DNA of 64,000 nucleotides from Megalobrama amblycephala. Lineage: Eukaryota; Chordata; Actinopteri; Cypriniformes; Xenocyprididae. Of the stretch, positions 46,624 to 58,700 are shown piece after piece (position 1 is the stretch's first letter; each line of letters opens with the position of its first letter). Under the pieces are notes generated by a model, which did no database searches, was not told where the DNA came from, and saw nothing but the letters and a program-made list of their open reading frames with translations. The DNA is taken from contig NC_063045.1 in the NCBI RefSeq assembly GCF_018812025.1, positions 59,183,883 through 59,247,882 on the forward strand, given 5' to 3'. Made by a program: the position numbers and the translations under genes.

Positions 46624-47356
46624 TTAAAGGATTAGTTCACTTTCAAAAAAAATTTTCCTGATAATTTACTCACCCCCATGTCAGCCAAGATGTTCATGTC
46701 TTTCTTTCTTCAGTCGAAAAGAAATGAAGGTTTTTGATGAAAACATTCCAGGATTATTCTCCTTATAGTGGACTGCAATGGCCTCCAAGGAATAAGGGTC
46801 TTATCTAGCGAAACGATAGGTCATTTTCTTAAAAAAAAAAAAGTATATATACTTTATATAAACAAATGATCGCCTTACACGTGCTTCCGCTTTCCGTATT
46901 CTTCTAAAAGTTTACGCTGTATGTCCTATGCCTTCCCTATTGTACTTACGCAGCGCCAGTTCAGTTTTTTCCGTAAGTAGAATAGGGAACGCGTAGAACA
47001 TTCAGCGTAAACTTTTTGAAGAATATGAAAGTGCGGTTTTGGCGGAAACACATGCAAAGGTGATCATTTGTGTTTATAAAGCATATACAGTTGTATTTTT
47101 TTGAAAATGACCGATCGTTTCACTAGATAAGACTCTTATTCCTCGTCTGGTATCGTTTAAAGCTCTTTGAAGCTGCACTGAAACTGTAATTTTGACCTTC
47201 AACCGTTTGGAGGCCAGTGAAGTCCACTATAAGGAGAAAAATCCTGGAATGTTTTCATCAAAAACCTTAATTTCTTTTTTTCCGAACATCTTGGATGACA
47301 TGGGGGTGAGCAAATTATCAGGAACATTTTTTTTGAAAGTGAACTAATCCTTTAAG
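46624..47356. mobile_element. Full palindromic MITE, family C
   Basis: TTAAAGGATTAGTTCACTTT at the left and AAAGTGAACTAATCCTTTAA at the right bound mirrored arms (AAAAATCCTGGAATGTTTTC and its inverse). A half copy is at 9560-9810 and another fragment begins near 63935. Confidence 0.85.
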
Positions 47357-47649
47357 CACTATTGTATTGTAAGTCAATCATGATAAAATCTTGCGCTAAT
47401 TATAAAAAGAGTAATTAGCATTATATAATGCTAAAATGGTTGATGGGATAGTTTGTAGACAGACTGGGAAACAGACTAGAACCTGCTAAGAGCAAAGCGT
47501 TTTGCAAATTTGTGCAAATTTTTTAGCAGTATATTTTAAAAAAAAGATATTAAAAATTCTGCAGGGTTATTATGGCTTTAATTTGCCAATGGGTGTGAAT
47601 TAGGGACATTTGTTGGACTATTTACCATATCTATGCTTTTTATGTGGAC

Positions 47650-47885
47650 GTGGACTAGGGACTTTTATTTTCTCTTTCACGAACGTGCACCTAGAGCCCT
47701 TGCTAGAGTCTTTTGTTTTGCGTACGTCAGCTTTTATGGGTGTTTATGAGGGACTTTTATTTCTCCAAAAAAAAAAAAAAAAAACTTTTATTTTTCCATA
47801 TCCGCTTTCGTGAATATGGACCTGAGACTTTTATTTTGTGCGCGTCAGCTAATATGGGTGTGAGTGAGGCGCTTTTATTTTGAAA
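47650..47885 (+). repeat. Imperfect direct duplication upstream of ykt6
   Basis: Two blocks of roughly 115 bp follow each other. Both contain a CTTTCGTGAA/CTTTCACGAA start, a GGACCTGAG/GCACCTAGAG motif, a CGTCAGCT element followed by ATGGGTGT, and a CTTTTATTT end. A poly-A run separates them. It lies 0.8-1.0 kb before the ykt6 ATG. Confidence 0.6.
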
Positions 47886-48099
47886 TGCCGCTTTCTGCCA
47901 GCTAGCAAGTTTCTGAAAAAAAAATCCTCGGATAGTTGTGATCTGATTAAATACCTTCTGTAAACCTGGACTATCCTGAATGCCAGCGATATTATAATTC
48001 ATAATACAAATAGCATTTATTTTAATTTCCATAACAGAACGCCAGAGACACCGTTGTCAGTTTAGACAAATAAATAAAAGTTATTCTGACCTGTTTAGA

Positions 48100-48147
48100 T
48101 TAGCTGTTAGCGGATTAGCTTCAGTCTTGGCTGTTTTAAACAAAGCA
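48100..48147 (+). other. ykt6: Possible ykt6 5' UTR exon
   Basis: The coding exon is preceded by a strong acceptor (TTGCAG at 48659-48664), so at least one non-coding exon is expected upstream. A good donor, CAAAGCAG|GTAAGA, at 48147-48148 is the best candidate. The exon start is not visible and transcript data would be needed. Confidence 0.4.
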
Positions 48148-48445
48148 GGTAAGAATGACAATTGTTTATGTTTATATATAATGTCACATCTTACATTATC
48201 GAAACGGTTTAAGAAAGATTAAGATTAAGAACGATTATTTTGGAGACATCGGGCAATTTTAGAGCTAGCATGACTGCTAAGCAGCTGTTAGTCATCAGCC
48301 TGTTGAACTGTATTGAATTATAATGATGACACATCAGAATAGAGGCTAAAACAACCTATTTATAAACCTTCTGATGATCTGATCCGAGGTTCCCATGTGT
48401 TGGGATCCTTTCTAGGGGCCCTGCGTGCCCTTATCTGTTATATAT

Positions 48446-48600
48446 GGGTGTGGTGTAGTGGTTAAAGATCAAAGTGGCAACTAAAAGGTTGTAGGTTCAA
48501 ACCCCATGAACCATTGTGTTCTTGATCATAACCAGGGAATCTAATGGTGTCACTTTGGATCTAAGCTAAATGACTGCTGTGTTCAATCATTGCTATGTCT
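48446..48600 (+). mobile_element. tRNA-derived SINE in the ykt6 5' intron
   Basis: A box-A-like GTGTAGTGGTTAAAGA and box-B-like GGTTCAAACCC are spaced as in a tRNA gene. The 3' part (CACTTTGGATCTAAGCTAAA-TGACTGCT) resembles the conserved tail of fish SINEs. No foldable full tRNA is apparent. Confidence 0.75.
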
Positions 48601-48682
48601 GAATAATCAATAATTCACATTATCATAAAATAATGTGTTGTTTTTTTTTGATATGTCGTTGCAGGTCCTGCCCAAAAACACC

Positions 48683-49851
48683 ATGAAACTCTACAGTCTG
48701 AGCATCTTGTATAAAAGCTCAACGAAGACCAACCTGCTGAAGGCGGCGTACGATCTGTCATCATTCAGTTTCTTCCAGAGATCCAGGTACATCTAGGAAG
48801 TCTTGTACATATTTCACTGTATGCGTTTATTAAAGGGTTAGTTCACCCAAAAATGAAATTTCGGTCATCATTTACTAAACCTTAAGTTGTTCCAAACCTG
48901 TATGAATTGTGCTGAACACAAAAGAAGATATTTTGAAGAATGTCGGAAATGGTCCCCATTGACTTCCGTAGTATTGTCTTTCCATGTAACTCAATGGGGT
49001 CCATCAACTGTTATCATTGCAAACTGCATCAATAAACTGATTTTGTTTTCCAGTGTTCAGGAGTTCATGACATTCACCAGCGCTCTGATCGTAGAGCGTT
49101 CAGCATTAGGAAGTCGCGCGTCTGTCAAAGAACAAGGTCAGAGATAACATGATCAAGATGAAGTCTTACATGTTTCTTCCTGGCCTGATTGTCGCTGTAG
49201 AGTTTAATTGTAGCTTGTGCAGGATGAAGGACTAGTTATTAGGTTTACTGTGTTATTAAAGGCCCAAACTGATCAGCTGAGCTTCTGAGGGCCTCAAAAT
49301 CAGCTTAATAGAGTGATACAGAATGCATCCCCTTATGAAAAATAAGTGTACTTTAGGATATTTTTAAAAAGAGTACAAATTATGGAAATAATGTACTTAA
49401 GTGCAACCTGAATGTAATGTTTTCTGACACTTAATTGCAATTAAATGTTTTAAATTTGTATTAAATGCAGTTAGCTGCACTTAAGTAGGACTAAAGTACA
49501 GAAAGTGAAAAGCATGTAATGTAAGCATGCAATTTCTGTTGAAACTTGTATGTCATGTATTTGAATATATTTGTAAGGATGAACTGCTCATAAAAGCAGT
49601 GGATTGATTGTGTGTTTTTCTCTGTTAGAGTACTTGTGTCACGTGTACGTGCGGAATGACAATCTCGGTGGCGTTGTGATCGCAGACAGTGAATATCCCT
49701 CCAGAGTCTGCTTCACTTTACTTGATAAGGTGCGTCTTGTTGACTTTCAGCTTCTCATAACCAATACTAATACCATTAACAAGATGAATACTGACAGTTA
49801 TTATTATTATTTTAGCTTGAGAAAGCAAACATTCTGATATACTGTGTTAGC

Positions 49852-49896
<45 letters not shown>

Positions 49897-51741
49897 CATC
49901 TGTCCATTTATATATCCATCCATCATTCTATATATCATCTATCCATACGTCCATCCGTCCATTTATATATACATCCTTCTATATATCATCTATCATCCAT
50001 CTGTCCATATATATCCATCCATCGTTCTATATATCATCCATCCACCCATCCATCCATCGTTCTGTATATCATTCTTGCATGCATTCATCCATCCATCTGT
50101 CCATTTATATATCCATCCATTGTTCTGTATGTCATCCATCCATCCATCCATCGTGCTATGAATCATCTATCCGTCATCCATCCATCCGTCCATTTATATA
50201 TATCATCCATCCTTCTATATATCCATCCATCCATCCATCCATCCATCGTTCTATTTATCTTCCATGCATCCATCCATCCGTCCATTTATATATTCATCCA
50301 TCCATCCATCCATCTATACATCCATCCATCCATCTGTCTATTTATATATCCATCCATCCATCTATATATCCATCCATTGCTCCAACCATCCATAATTCTA
50401 TATATCATACATGCATCCATCCATCCATTTATATATCCATCCATCGTTCCATCTATACATCCATCCATCCGTCTATTTATATATCCATCCATCTATATAT
50501 CCATCCATCGCTCCAACCATCCATCATTCTATATATCATCCATGCATCCATCCATCCATTTATTTTCCATCCATCGTTCCATCTATACATCCATCCATCC
50601 ATCCGTCTATTTATATATCCATCCATCCATTCTATATATCCATCCATCTATATATCCATCCATCGCTCTAACCATCCATCATTCTATATATCATCCATGC
50701 ATCCATCCATCCATTTATATATCCATCCATTGTTCCATCGATACATCCATCCATCCATCCATCCATCCATCCATGCTATATATCATCCATGCATCCATCC
50801 ATCCATCCATTCTATACATCCATCCATCCATTCTATATATTTTACATATCCATCCAGTCTACAGACTTTACTATCTATTTATTATTAGTATAAAGACAGT
50901 ACAATAAAAACCATAATGTGTCCATTTAAATGTCTATTTTAATATTAAATATAATTTAAAATAATATTTTAAAAATAGAGATTTTTACTTATTATGCATC
51001 ATCATTTTCTCTCTTAACCGGGTTTGTGGTTGTCTGTAGGTGTTGGATGAGTTCTCCAAGCAGGTGAACAGTATAGACTGGCCTTCTGGATCACCTGCGA
51101 CCATTCAGTACACGGCACTGGACAGCCATCTGGCTAGATACCAGGTGTGACAACAATGAAAATAATAATGAAATGGCTTCAGCAAGATGAGCCATGTTGT
51201 GGTCAATATTTTTATTCAATGAATTTAAGGGAACTTGATTTGTAAACACAGCACATTTTATTACATCTAACAGTTTGAGTTTATTTCCTGTTCTGCAGAA
51301 TCCACGTGAGGCTGACGCTATGACCAAAGTGCAAGCTGAACTGGACGAAACCAAAATTATTTTGGTGAGCAGGCTTTTTTTCCACTCCTTGTTTTTTGAA
51401 TGCATTGGCATTTGTATTTAATTTCATGTGTTTCTCCAGCACAACACGATGGAGTCGCTGCTGGAGAGAGGAGAAAAACTGGATGATTTAGTTCAGAAAT
51501 CAGAGCATCTGGGAAACCAATCAAAAGCCTTTTATAAAACGGTCAGTACTTTACATGCACATGAAACACAGCAACAGGACATGCAATTTATTGCTTGTTT
51601 CATTAATGTCAATACAGTTATACAAATTTAAAGCTTCATTATATTTCTTATTGCTCATACTTGTGCCAAGTATGTGATGTTGATAATACTGTTTTTATGT
51701 TCTAGGCACGCAAGCAGAACTCGTGTTGTGAGGTCATGTGA
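48683..51741 (+). CDS. ykt6: ykt6, longin-domain R-SNARE
   Basis: Seven coding exons, 48683-48786, 49054-49136, 49629-49729, 51040-51144, 51299-51364, 51440-51541 and 51706-51741, sum to 597 nt: 198 residues, the usual YKT6 length. All junctions are GT-AG and in phase. An N-terminal longin domain ([12 protein letters not shown] to about residue 130) is followed by an R-SNARE motif with the zero-layer Arg in [11 protein letters not shown]. The C-terminus is NSCCEVM. Known: YKT6 acts in ER-Golgi, endosomal and autophagosome fusion and has no membrane span; the second Cys of the CCxxM box is farnesylated and the first palmitoylated. Human YKT6 ends CCAIM; the Glu here is a change within the prenylation box. 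Intron 3 contains a 1-kb tetranucleotide tract. Confidence 0.98.
48831..49012. repeat. MITE fragment in ykt6 intron
   Basis: It starts TTAAAGGGTTAGTTCACCC like family B but then diverges (CAAACCTGTATGAATT, CACAAAAGAAGATATTTTGA). It is one arm of a related family and ends about 40 bp before exon 2. Confidence 0.7.
49849..50860. repeat. TCTA/TCCA tetranucleotide tract in ykt6 intron 3
   Basis: It begins as pure (CTAT)n and becomes a mix of CCAT and TATA-containing units. Higher-order units of about 140-170 bp recur (for example TATATCATCCATGCATCCAT three times). Long Ile/His/Pro/Ser frames run through it on both strands and are artefacts of the repeat. Confidence 0.9.
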
Positions 51742-52381
51742 TCGCGATGAAGTATCTGATTGGACTGGACTCTTCGGCCACCTCTCCTCTCTGATTTTCT
51801 ATTTTTTTCCCCTCTCTTTCTCTCTGTCCTGGTGTGGGCTGGTGCTTTTATCATGCAGCAGTCATAGCGAATACATGAGAGAAACCATCCAACGGTATAC
51901 AATGACAGGCTCAGAGGGGGCTGATTTCCCATGATGCACCACACTTACTCTGCCGTCGGTTTTCATGTTGTGTGAGAACTTGGTTTTCTTCAGCGGTTCC
52001 TCAGGGTCTGGCACAAGCTCAAAACGGATACGGATAAAAGCATAGAGGGGCTCGAGTCAAACGTCCCCGCTGTGCCTTAGACACAAGTGTGTTGATATCA
52101 GACTGTTTATTTAGCCTTATCAACGAGAACATGTGAGTGAAAATGCTGCAATCTCTATATTTAAACCCATTATTCGGCTTTGGCAGTTTTGAAGCGCCTT
52201 GTAGAGTGAACATGTAGCGTGAATTCTTTTTTAAATGTGACAGCAGTAAACAATGTGTTAAATATCGATGTGTTTGGATTCTCAATCCTCAATATTGTGC
52301 ACCCCATGAGTGACTGACCAAATTAAATGTTTCAAAGTCTGTTTGTGTACTATTCTAATACTTTTTTCTCTTGAAAATGTA

Positions 52382-52551
52382 AATAAATAACTGAATCATA
52401 TTGGCCTTGGTTCCCTGTATCTTGATTTTTTTTTTTAATGCTTTGTCAGTGCACATATGAAACATTCCTACAGTATTTTTATTTGATTATAAATAAACCA
52501 GCTGGTGGTTCATAAAGAACATGTATTGTGATATTTGAGAGTAATAATAAA
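52382..52551 (+). terminator. ykt6: ykt6 polyadenylation signals
   Basis: AATAAA at 52382-52387 and 52546-52551, about 640 and 800 bases after the stop codon. Confidence 0.55.
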
Positions 52552-53033
52552 GCCTTAAAGTGTGGTTTACTGTGAAATCAGCCCCCTTGATCCTCGTGCG
52601 ACGGTAAACGCGGTTGTGAGTGTAAATCTGTGCTGTGTTAGTGATTGTGTTTGGTCACATGACTCTCGCTGGACTTCTCAAATGCTGTATCCAATCTAAT
52701 GACGCTTTGCTGCTAACAGCCTCAAGGCTCCTGGTTTAAAATTAATGTGCTTTTTCTCTTGTTGTAAAGCTTAAATATAGATGCACAAAAGTTTGGAGTA
52801 AAACCAGCATTATCTGGGTGAACCTGTGAAGAACATGTCCAGTGGCCAGGTTGCATAAACTGCAGACTAGTCCTAAAATTTATTCTTCAAAAATTTTTAA
52901 TCAAAACTGCTCCTAACTTTTTAAAGCCAGTTATGTAAAATGATAGATTGGTCTAGTTGGAAAAGACTGATTATCCCTTGGTTAAATGCTAGTTGGTCAT
53001 GGTTCGTCCTTCATGCACTCAACTGTCACAGTT

Positions 53034-53815
53034 TTAAAGGGGTCCTACAATGCCCCTTTTCACAAGATGTAATATAAGTCTCTGGTGTCTCCAGAATGTG
53101 TCTGTGAAGTTTCAGCTCAAAATACCCCCACAGATCATTTATTATAGCTTGTCAAATTTGGCCCTATTTGGGTGTGAGCAAAAACACGCCATTTTTGTGT
53201 GTGTCCCTTTAAATGCAAATGAGCTGCTGCTCCCGGCCCCCTTTCCAGAAGAGGGCGGAGCTTTAACAGCTCAACAACAACAAAGCTGGAGAATCTCACG
53301 CAGCCAAAATGAGGATTGTCAGTAACGGTGTTCAGCCTTACATTGTTCAAACCCGGAGTCGACACTGATGGAGAGACTCAGGAAGAAGTTACAACTTTTA
53401 GAATCCACTAGCATGTGCCGTCATATTAATCTTTGTGCAAATCCAGTGTTGAATTGACCCTCGTTTGTGAAGCAGTCTGGTGTAAAATGACGGCATGAAC
53501 AACACTCTACTACAACAACTCTTCCTCTTCTCTAAAGCAGCCCAACATGGCCACGCCCCTTTGTTGTGTTCTCAGGGGCGGGGTTTATGTAAATTTTAGG
53601 GTTTGTGATGTCACTAACCCAAGAAGAAGCTTGTTGTAGTCCCTACCAGCCGTCTGTTGTAGTCCTTAAAAAGTGATTTCTGTAAAAGAAAATCTCTCTC
53701 TTGGCATTGAACTTTGAGTGTCGTAACTTTGCAGATGTTGTTTATGCTCAAACAGCAACATTACACACTAACTAAAGTTAAAAAAGTGAAATCATATTCA
53801 AGGATCCCTTTAATT
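53034..53815. mobile_element. Longest MITE family D copy
   Basis: It starts near AAAGGGGTCCTACAATGCCC and ends GGATCCCTTTAA. It has all the blocks of the shorter copies plus about 170 bp (53400-53570) absent from them. It lies between the convergent ykt6 and ddx56 genes. Confidence 0.75.
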
Positions 53816-54175
53816 ACATAGCAGAGGGGGAGGGGCTTCAGACTCCGATGTTGGATGACAAAATAACATTCATATACAACACAGTTGAGTGCATAGTGTA
53901 TAGTCATTTGTATAGTCTTAACTTAGTAGCTAAGTTTATGCAACTGACCCTAGGTCTTATTTCACCCCAAAATCATAATTTTATTATTATTATTTATTTT
54001 TTTACATTTTGGACCAATAATATTTTTTCATTCTAACAATTAAGCACAAATTCCCCTGAATTTTCATTATCATAATGCAAAAAAGAGGAGTTGTTTTTTT
54101 AAATAGTAAAGCACATATATGCCATGATATTTATTGCACTGCCTTTATGCTGATTTAAATTACAAGTTTAAAAAA
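53816..54175. other. Convergent intergenic segment, nothing recognised
   Basis: AT-rich sequence between ykt6 and ddx56 without exon-like or repeat features that I can support. Confidence 0.4.
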
Positions 54176-54672
54176 TCTTAAAGACACAATATGTAAGAGT
54201 TTTGGATTAAAATATCCAAAAACCACTAGAACAGTGTTATATTTTTTGTTGACTTGTGTACTTACATTATCCCATATTTTTTCAATCCAGAGAAGTAAGC
54301 AATTTTAACCAGGACATTTTCAACACACTCAAATGTATCTAATATGATAAACAGCGCTGCGTTACCCCACATACATTTGACCAGAAGAAGCAGAAGCAGC
54401 GACTGCAGCATAATAAAAGTCCCTCTGCTCTCGAGCCGTGTGTCGAGCTCGTCTCTCATTAGCAATCGCTCCAGCTCCTGCTCTGCTTCATACTACAGTA
54501 ACGTTAATAATCTTATCCGTGAACATGATTTCTGCTCGAGTCCCGTTGGATTCTTTTCCCGACTGTGACATCTCCCATGATTCCGCACTCAATCTTGGGG
54601 TCATCATGCTACGCCTTTATTTTGAATAGGCGACCTCTAGTGGCGAAAAATTACATATTGTGCCTTTAATAC
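54176..54672. mobile_element. MITE with CACAATATGTAA ends
   Basis: The left end AAAGACACAATATGTAAGAG is mirrored by TTACATATTGTGCCTTTAA at the right. Both inner flanks carry CCACTAGA and CCTCTAGTGG. A related element with TTAAAGGTGCAGTATGTAAT occurs at about 62258. Confidence 0.7.
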
Positions 54673-55578
54673 ACACACAAAAAAGTTTTAAACAGTTGTG
54701 AATATTGGAAATTAATTTGGAATATGTCTTACAGTAATGAGAATTTGGGGGTGAAATGTGCTTAATCGTGATGAAAATGTCTTAAAATATGCTTTATTTT
54801 GTTTATGCAAAATAGACATTTTTTGTGGTGAAATACAACCCAATCCATGTTTTTCATGGGATTCACTCACTTGTTTTTCAGTAGATAGATGTATATATGC
54901 TGTACCAGCTGGCACTAGAGGGAAAGTTTTTTGTATGATTGACGTGATGAACTCGAGAATCTACACATCTTAAACTCATCACTACGACATGTTCAGACAC
55001 TAATGTTGTGGTTTTTATACGTCAGTAGAGGTGGACTGAAATTTCTTACTCCATCGGAGTGTCGTGTGTGTGTGTCGATGTTTATGTTCAGTAAACACTT
55101 GTTCTGTGTTTGCTTTTGAATGGTTGAGATGTTTCAACACAGGAAACATGACAGTGTTATATTCACATATTAAATGTGTGCGCTCAAATTCTGCCCTTCG
55201 CAATAGACAAGTTACACGTTCAAGGTGTACGACTAACTAACTAATCAATTGATAAAATAGTGTAAGACCTTTTGGAGGTGCCTTCTTCTGGTAATTGCCA
55301 TTGCCAAATTATTGCTGGCTCATTTTAGAAGAATCCGAAGCATTTAGTGATGTTTAAACATAATTGTTCCCCTTCACATACTCATTAATTGTACTAAAAT
55401 TGAACATGTTGACTAATAATAAATATTTGGCATTAACAAAACATGCTTTTCATCAGTTTTTAACCAGTAACCTGCACCATAGCTAGTCTGTTGTGCTTCT
55501 TGTGATCAATGAGTAGCTGATGTGGACATCAAAGTACAACTGCAGGATCTGTTTGTCCATTTATATGGATATAAAAGG
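54673..55578. other. ddx56 downstream region, no gene recognised
   Basis: AT-rich with a short TG run (55066-55078). Small ORFs on both strands have no recognisable content. Confidence 0.4.
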
Positions 55579-55584
55579 TTTATT
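55579..55584 (-). terminator. ddx56: ddx56 polyadenylation signal
   Basis: AATAAA on the minus strand about 195 bases beyond the stop codon at 55778-55780. Confidence 0.6.
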
Positions 55585-55777
55585 TTAGTCAATAAACATG
55601 AAACGTCATATTTCATATTCAGTATTAATGAAACACAATATTCCAAGGTATATTTCAAACATGCAGTGAAGACAGGGTGATAGTCACAGTTCACTGCCCG
55701 TTATCAAAGTGTCCAGATGATTAGTTACATCAAGATTTCCTCAACATCCCAATCCGATCCCAATGTCTCTGAAGCCG

Positions 55778-58700
55778 TTAGGATTTCCCAGCCTTCTTTT
55801 CACCACGCTTCTTCGTGTAGCGAAAACTCTTCAGTGGATTTTTGCCTTTGAAATTCTTGTGCTAATGCAACAAATAGAAAAGATCTGTTATTTATGCACA
55901 ATTCAAGTCCTGTCAAGTATTCAACATCCCATTATTATATCTAGGGCTGCCTCCGAATAGTTGACCAAACATTAGTCATTGAGAAGAGGCTTAGTCGACC
56001 AAATTTTAATTAGTCGGTTGGTCGCAGAAAATAAAAACTACACAGGAAGTGGCAAAGTCATGCAGTCTGTGACGGGCACATCATTAACACGGCTGGCTCA
56101 TGTGGTAATTACAGTATGTTCGCCTTTCATTTATCGACCTCAAAGATGGCTCATATTTGAAATGTAAGTGGTAGACTAAAGTTAGTCACTTTAACATGGC
56201 CACTCACTCTAATGAAAATCTAGATAAATGTGGAAGCTAAATTAGTACCGCACTTACTGCATGATGTTTAAAGGTGCAGTAAGTGATTTCTGAGAAACAC
56301 TGTTGATATTTGAAATCAAACCAGACAAACACACCCTTCCCTTCATTGCTCCACCCCCAAATGCACAAATATCATAGCTGAAGTGAAGCAAGACAGTGCT
56401 TTGTAACAAATAAAGCGAAGATGACGAACAAACAACAAGGAAGAAGTAAGAGTTGACCAATGTTACTGACGTATGGAGCAGAAACAACGCAACCTTGGTG
56501 TGTTTTCAGGCCTTCCTGCTTAGTTTTCTCCAGCGCTGGAAAGCTTTTCTAATATTAACGCGGGTCCTAAAGCTCTTGACTGATCATAACCCTTCTTTTC
56601 CCAGTGATATTCCTCTGAACTTTTCTCTTTTATAATGTCTCTCAGCCATCTCTCTTTCTACAGTCTTTCTTCAAATCTCCCTCTTGCTCACTCTCTCTCC
56701 TCCCCCTTCATGAGTGGACACGCCCACTACTGCTGATTGGTTCACACTCTCTCCTCCCCCTTGATAAATGGACACGCCCCCTACTGCTGATTGCTCTCTC
56801 TCCTCCCTCATCATGAATGGACACGCCCCTACTGCTGATTCGCTCACTCTCTCCTCCCCCTTCATGAGTGGACACGCCCCCTACTGCTGATTCGCTCACT
56901 CTCCTCCCCCATCATAAATGGACACACCCCTACTGCTGATTGGCTCACTCTCCTCCCATCATGAATGGACACGCCCCTACTGCTGATTGGCTCACTCTCC
57001 TCCCCATCATGAATGGAGATGCCCCCTACTGCTGATTGGCTCACTCTCCTCCCCATCATGAATGGACACGCCCCCTACTGCTGACTGCTCTCTCTCCTCC
57101 CCATCATGAATGGACACACCCCTCCTGCTGATTGGCTCACTCTCCTCCCCATCATGAATGGACACGCCCCCTACTGCTGACTGCTCTCTCTCCTCCCTCA
57201 TCATGAATGGACACACCCCTCCTGCTGATTGGCTCACTCTCCTCCCCCTTCATGAGTGGACACGCCCCCTACTGCTGATTGGTTCACTCTCCTCCCCATC
57301 ATGAATGGACACGCCCCTACTGCTGATTGGCTCACTCTCCTCCCCATCATGAATGGAGATGCCCCCTACTGCTGATTGGTTCACTCTCCTCCCCATCATG
57401 AATGGACACGCCCCCTACTGCTGACTGCTCTCTCTCCTCCCTCATCATGAATGGACACACCCCTACTGCTGATTGGCTCACTCTCCTCCCCCATCATAAA
57501 TGGACATGCCCCCCTACTGCTGATTGCTCTCTCTCTCTCTCCTCCCCCATCATGAGTGGACACGCCCCCTACTGCTGATTCGCTCACTCTCTCTCCTCCC
57601 CCTTAATGAGTGGACACGCCCCCTACTGCTGATTGGCTCACTCTCCTCCCCCATCATGAGTGGACACGCCCCCTACTGCTGATTCGCTCACTCTCTCTCC
57701 TCCCCCTTAATGAGTGGACACGCCCCCTACTGCTGATTGGCTCAGTCTCCTCACCATCATGAGTGGACACGATGATAAAGTTTGTTTTCTCACCTTGAAG
57801 CTGCTCAGCATCACGCCACTTGCTTTAAACCTCTTTTTCCTCCTTTGTTTTAGAGGATTGACGAGACTTTTCAGCGTTTCTGGGACTGAAACGGAGAAGA
57901 AAAATGTGTTTTTGAGGTCCATTTGTCTGTGCGTCCAATATACAGATCAATCAAAAGGCAATCGCTCCTTACTCAGGTAATCGGGCACATTCTTCATGTG
58001 AGGTTTGATGACGGCGGGATGAAGGTCTTTGTCGTGTCGTAGCAGCTGCAGGTCTCTGGGATTGTCTTCAAAGTACGTCTGTCAGATAAAGGAAATTAGT
58101 TACTACAGACAGTCAACATTAGAGATGAACTGGTTAAAATGAGCTGTGTTTAAAGAGCACAAACCTTGAGTTTCTCTGAATTGAGCAGCTCTTGTTTGAT
58201 CTCCTTTAGTCTGGCCTCTTTCACTGCCTGCTTTGTGACCGATCTCATGGCATCCTGGGTAAATTATACCATACAAGAGACTTCAGGCAAACCAAACCAC
58301 AAATACAGCTTCAGTACTATATGAGGACACAAACATACCCGACATCGGTATCTGAATCCCTCGATTTCCTCCATTTTGAACTCGTACGGCTTCAATACAC
58401 ATTCTGTGTCTGTAAACGGAGGAATACATTTGCTTGTGAAAAACTCTTAAAACATGCAAATGTTCTTTTCTTCCTTCTTATCTGCAACATTTGCATAAAA
58501 TACAATAAACATTTAAAGATATTTAAAGGGATAATATTCTAAACAATACCAGATTTTTATTTTTAATAATATAATTTTAATGTTAGTTAATAATATTAGG
58601 TTTTAAACAGCACAAACAGGCATAATTTAGTTTTCCATAACTACTGTAAAATAAATATCTTCTGAAGCCTGTGACTTTTACCTCCAGTAAGAGCGTTTTC

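Noticed and set aside
48446..48530. tRNA gene
   Set aside because: Box A and B-like motifs are present but the cloverleaf is degraded and the sequence continues into a SINE tail.
50079..50907. Ile/His/Pro/Ser-rich ORFs of 249-269 codons in ykt6 intron 3
   Set aside because: They are translation of a TCCA/TCTA microsatellite, open in several frames, and located inside a confirmed intron.
56671..57587. Minus-strand [15 protein letters not shown] ORFs in the ddx56 intron
   Set aside because: They are translation of the 49-bp minisatellite, which lies between two phase-consistent ddx56 exons.
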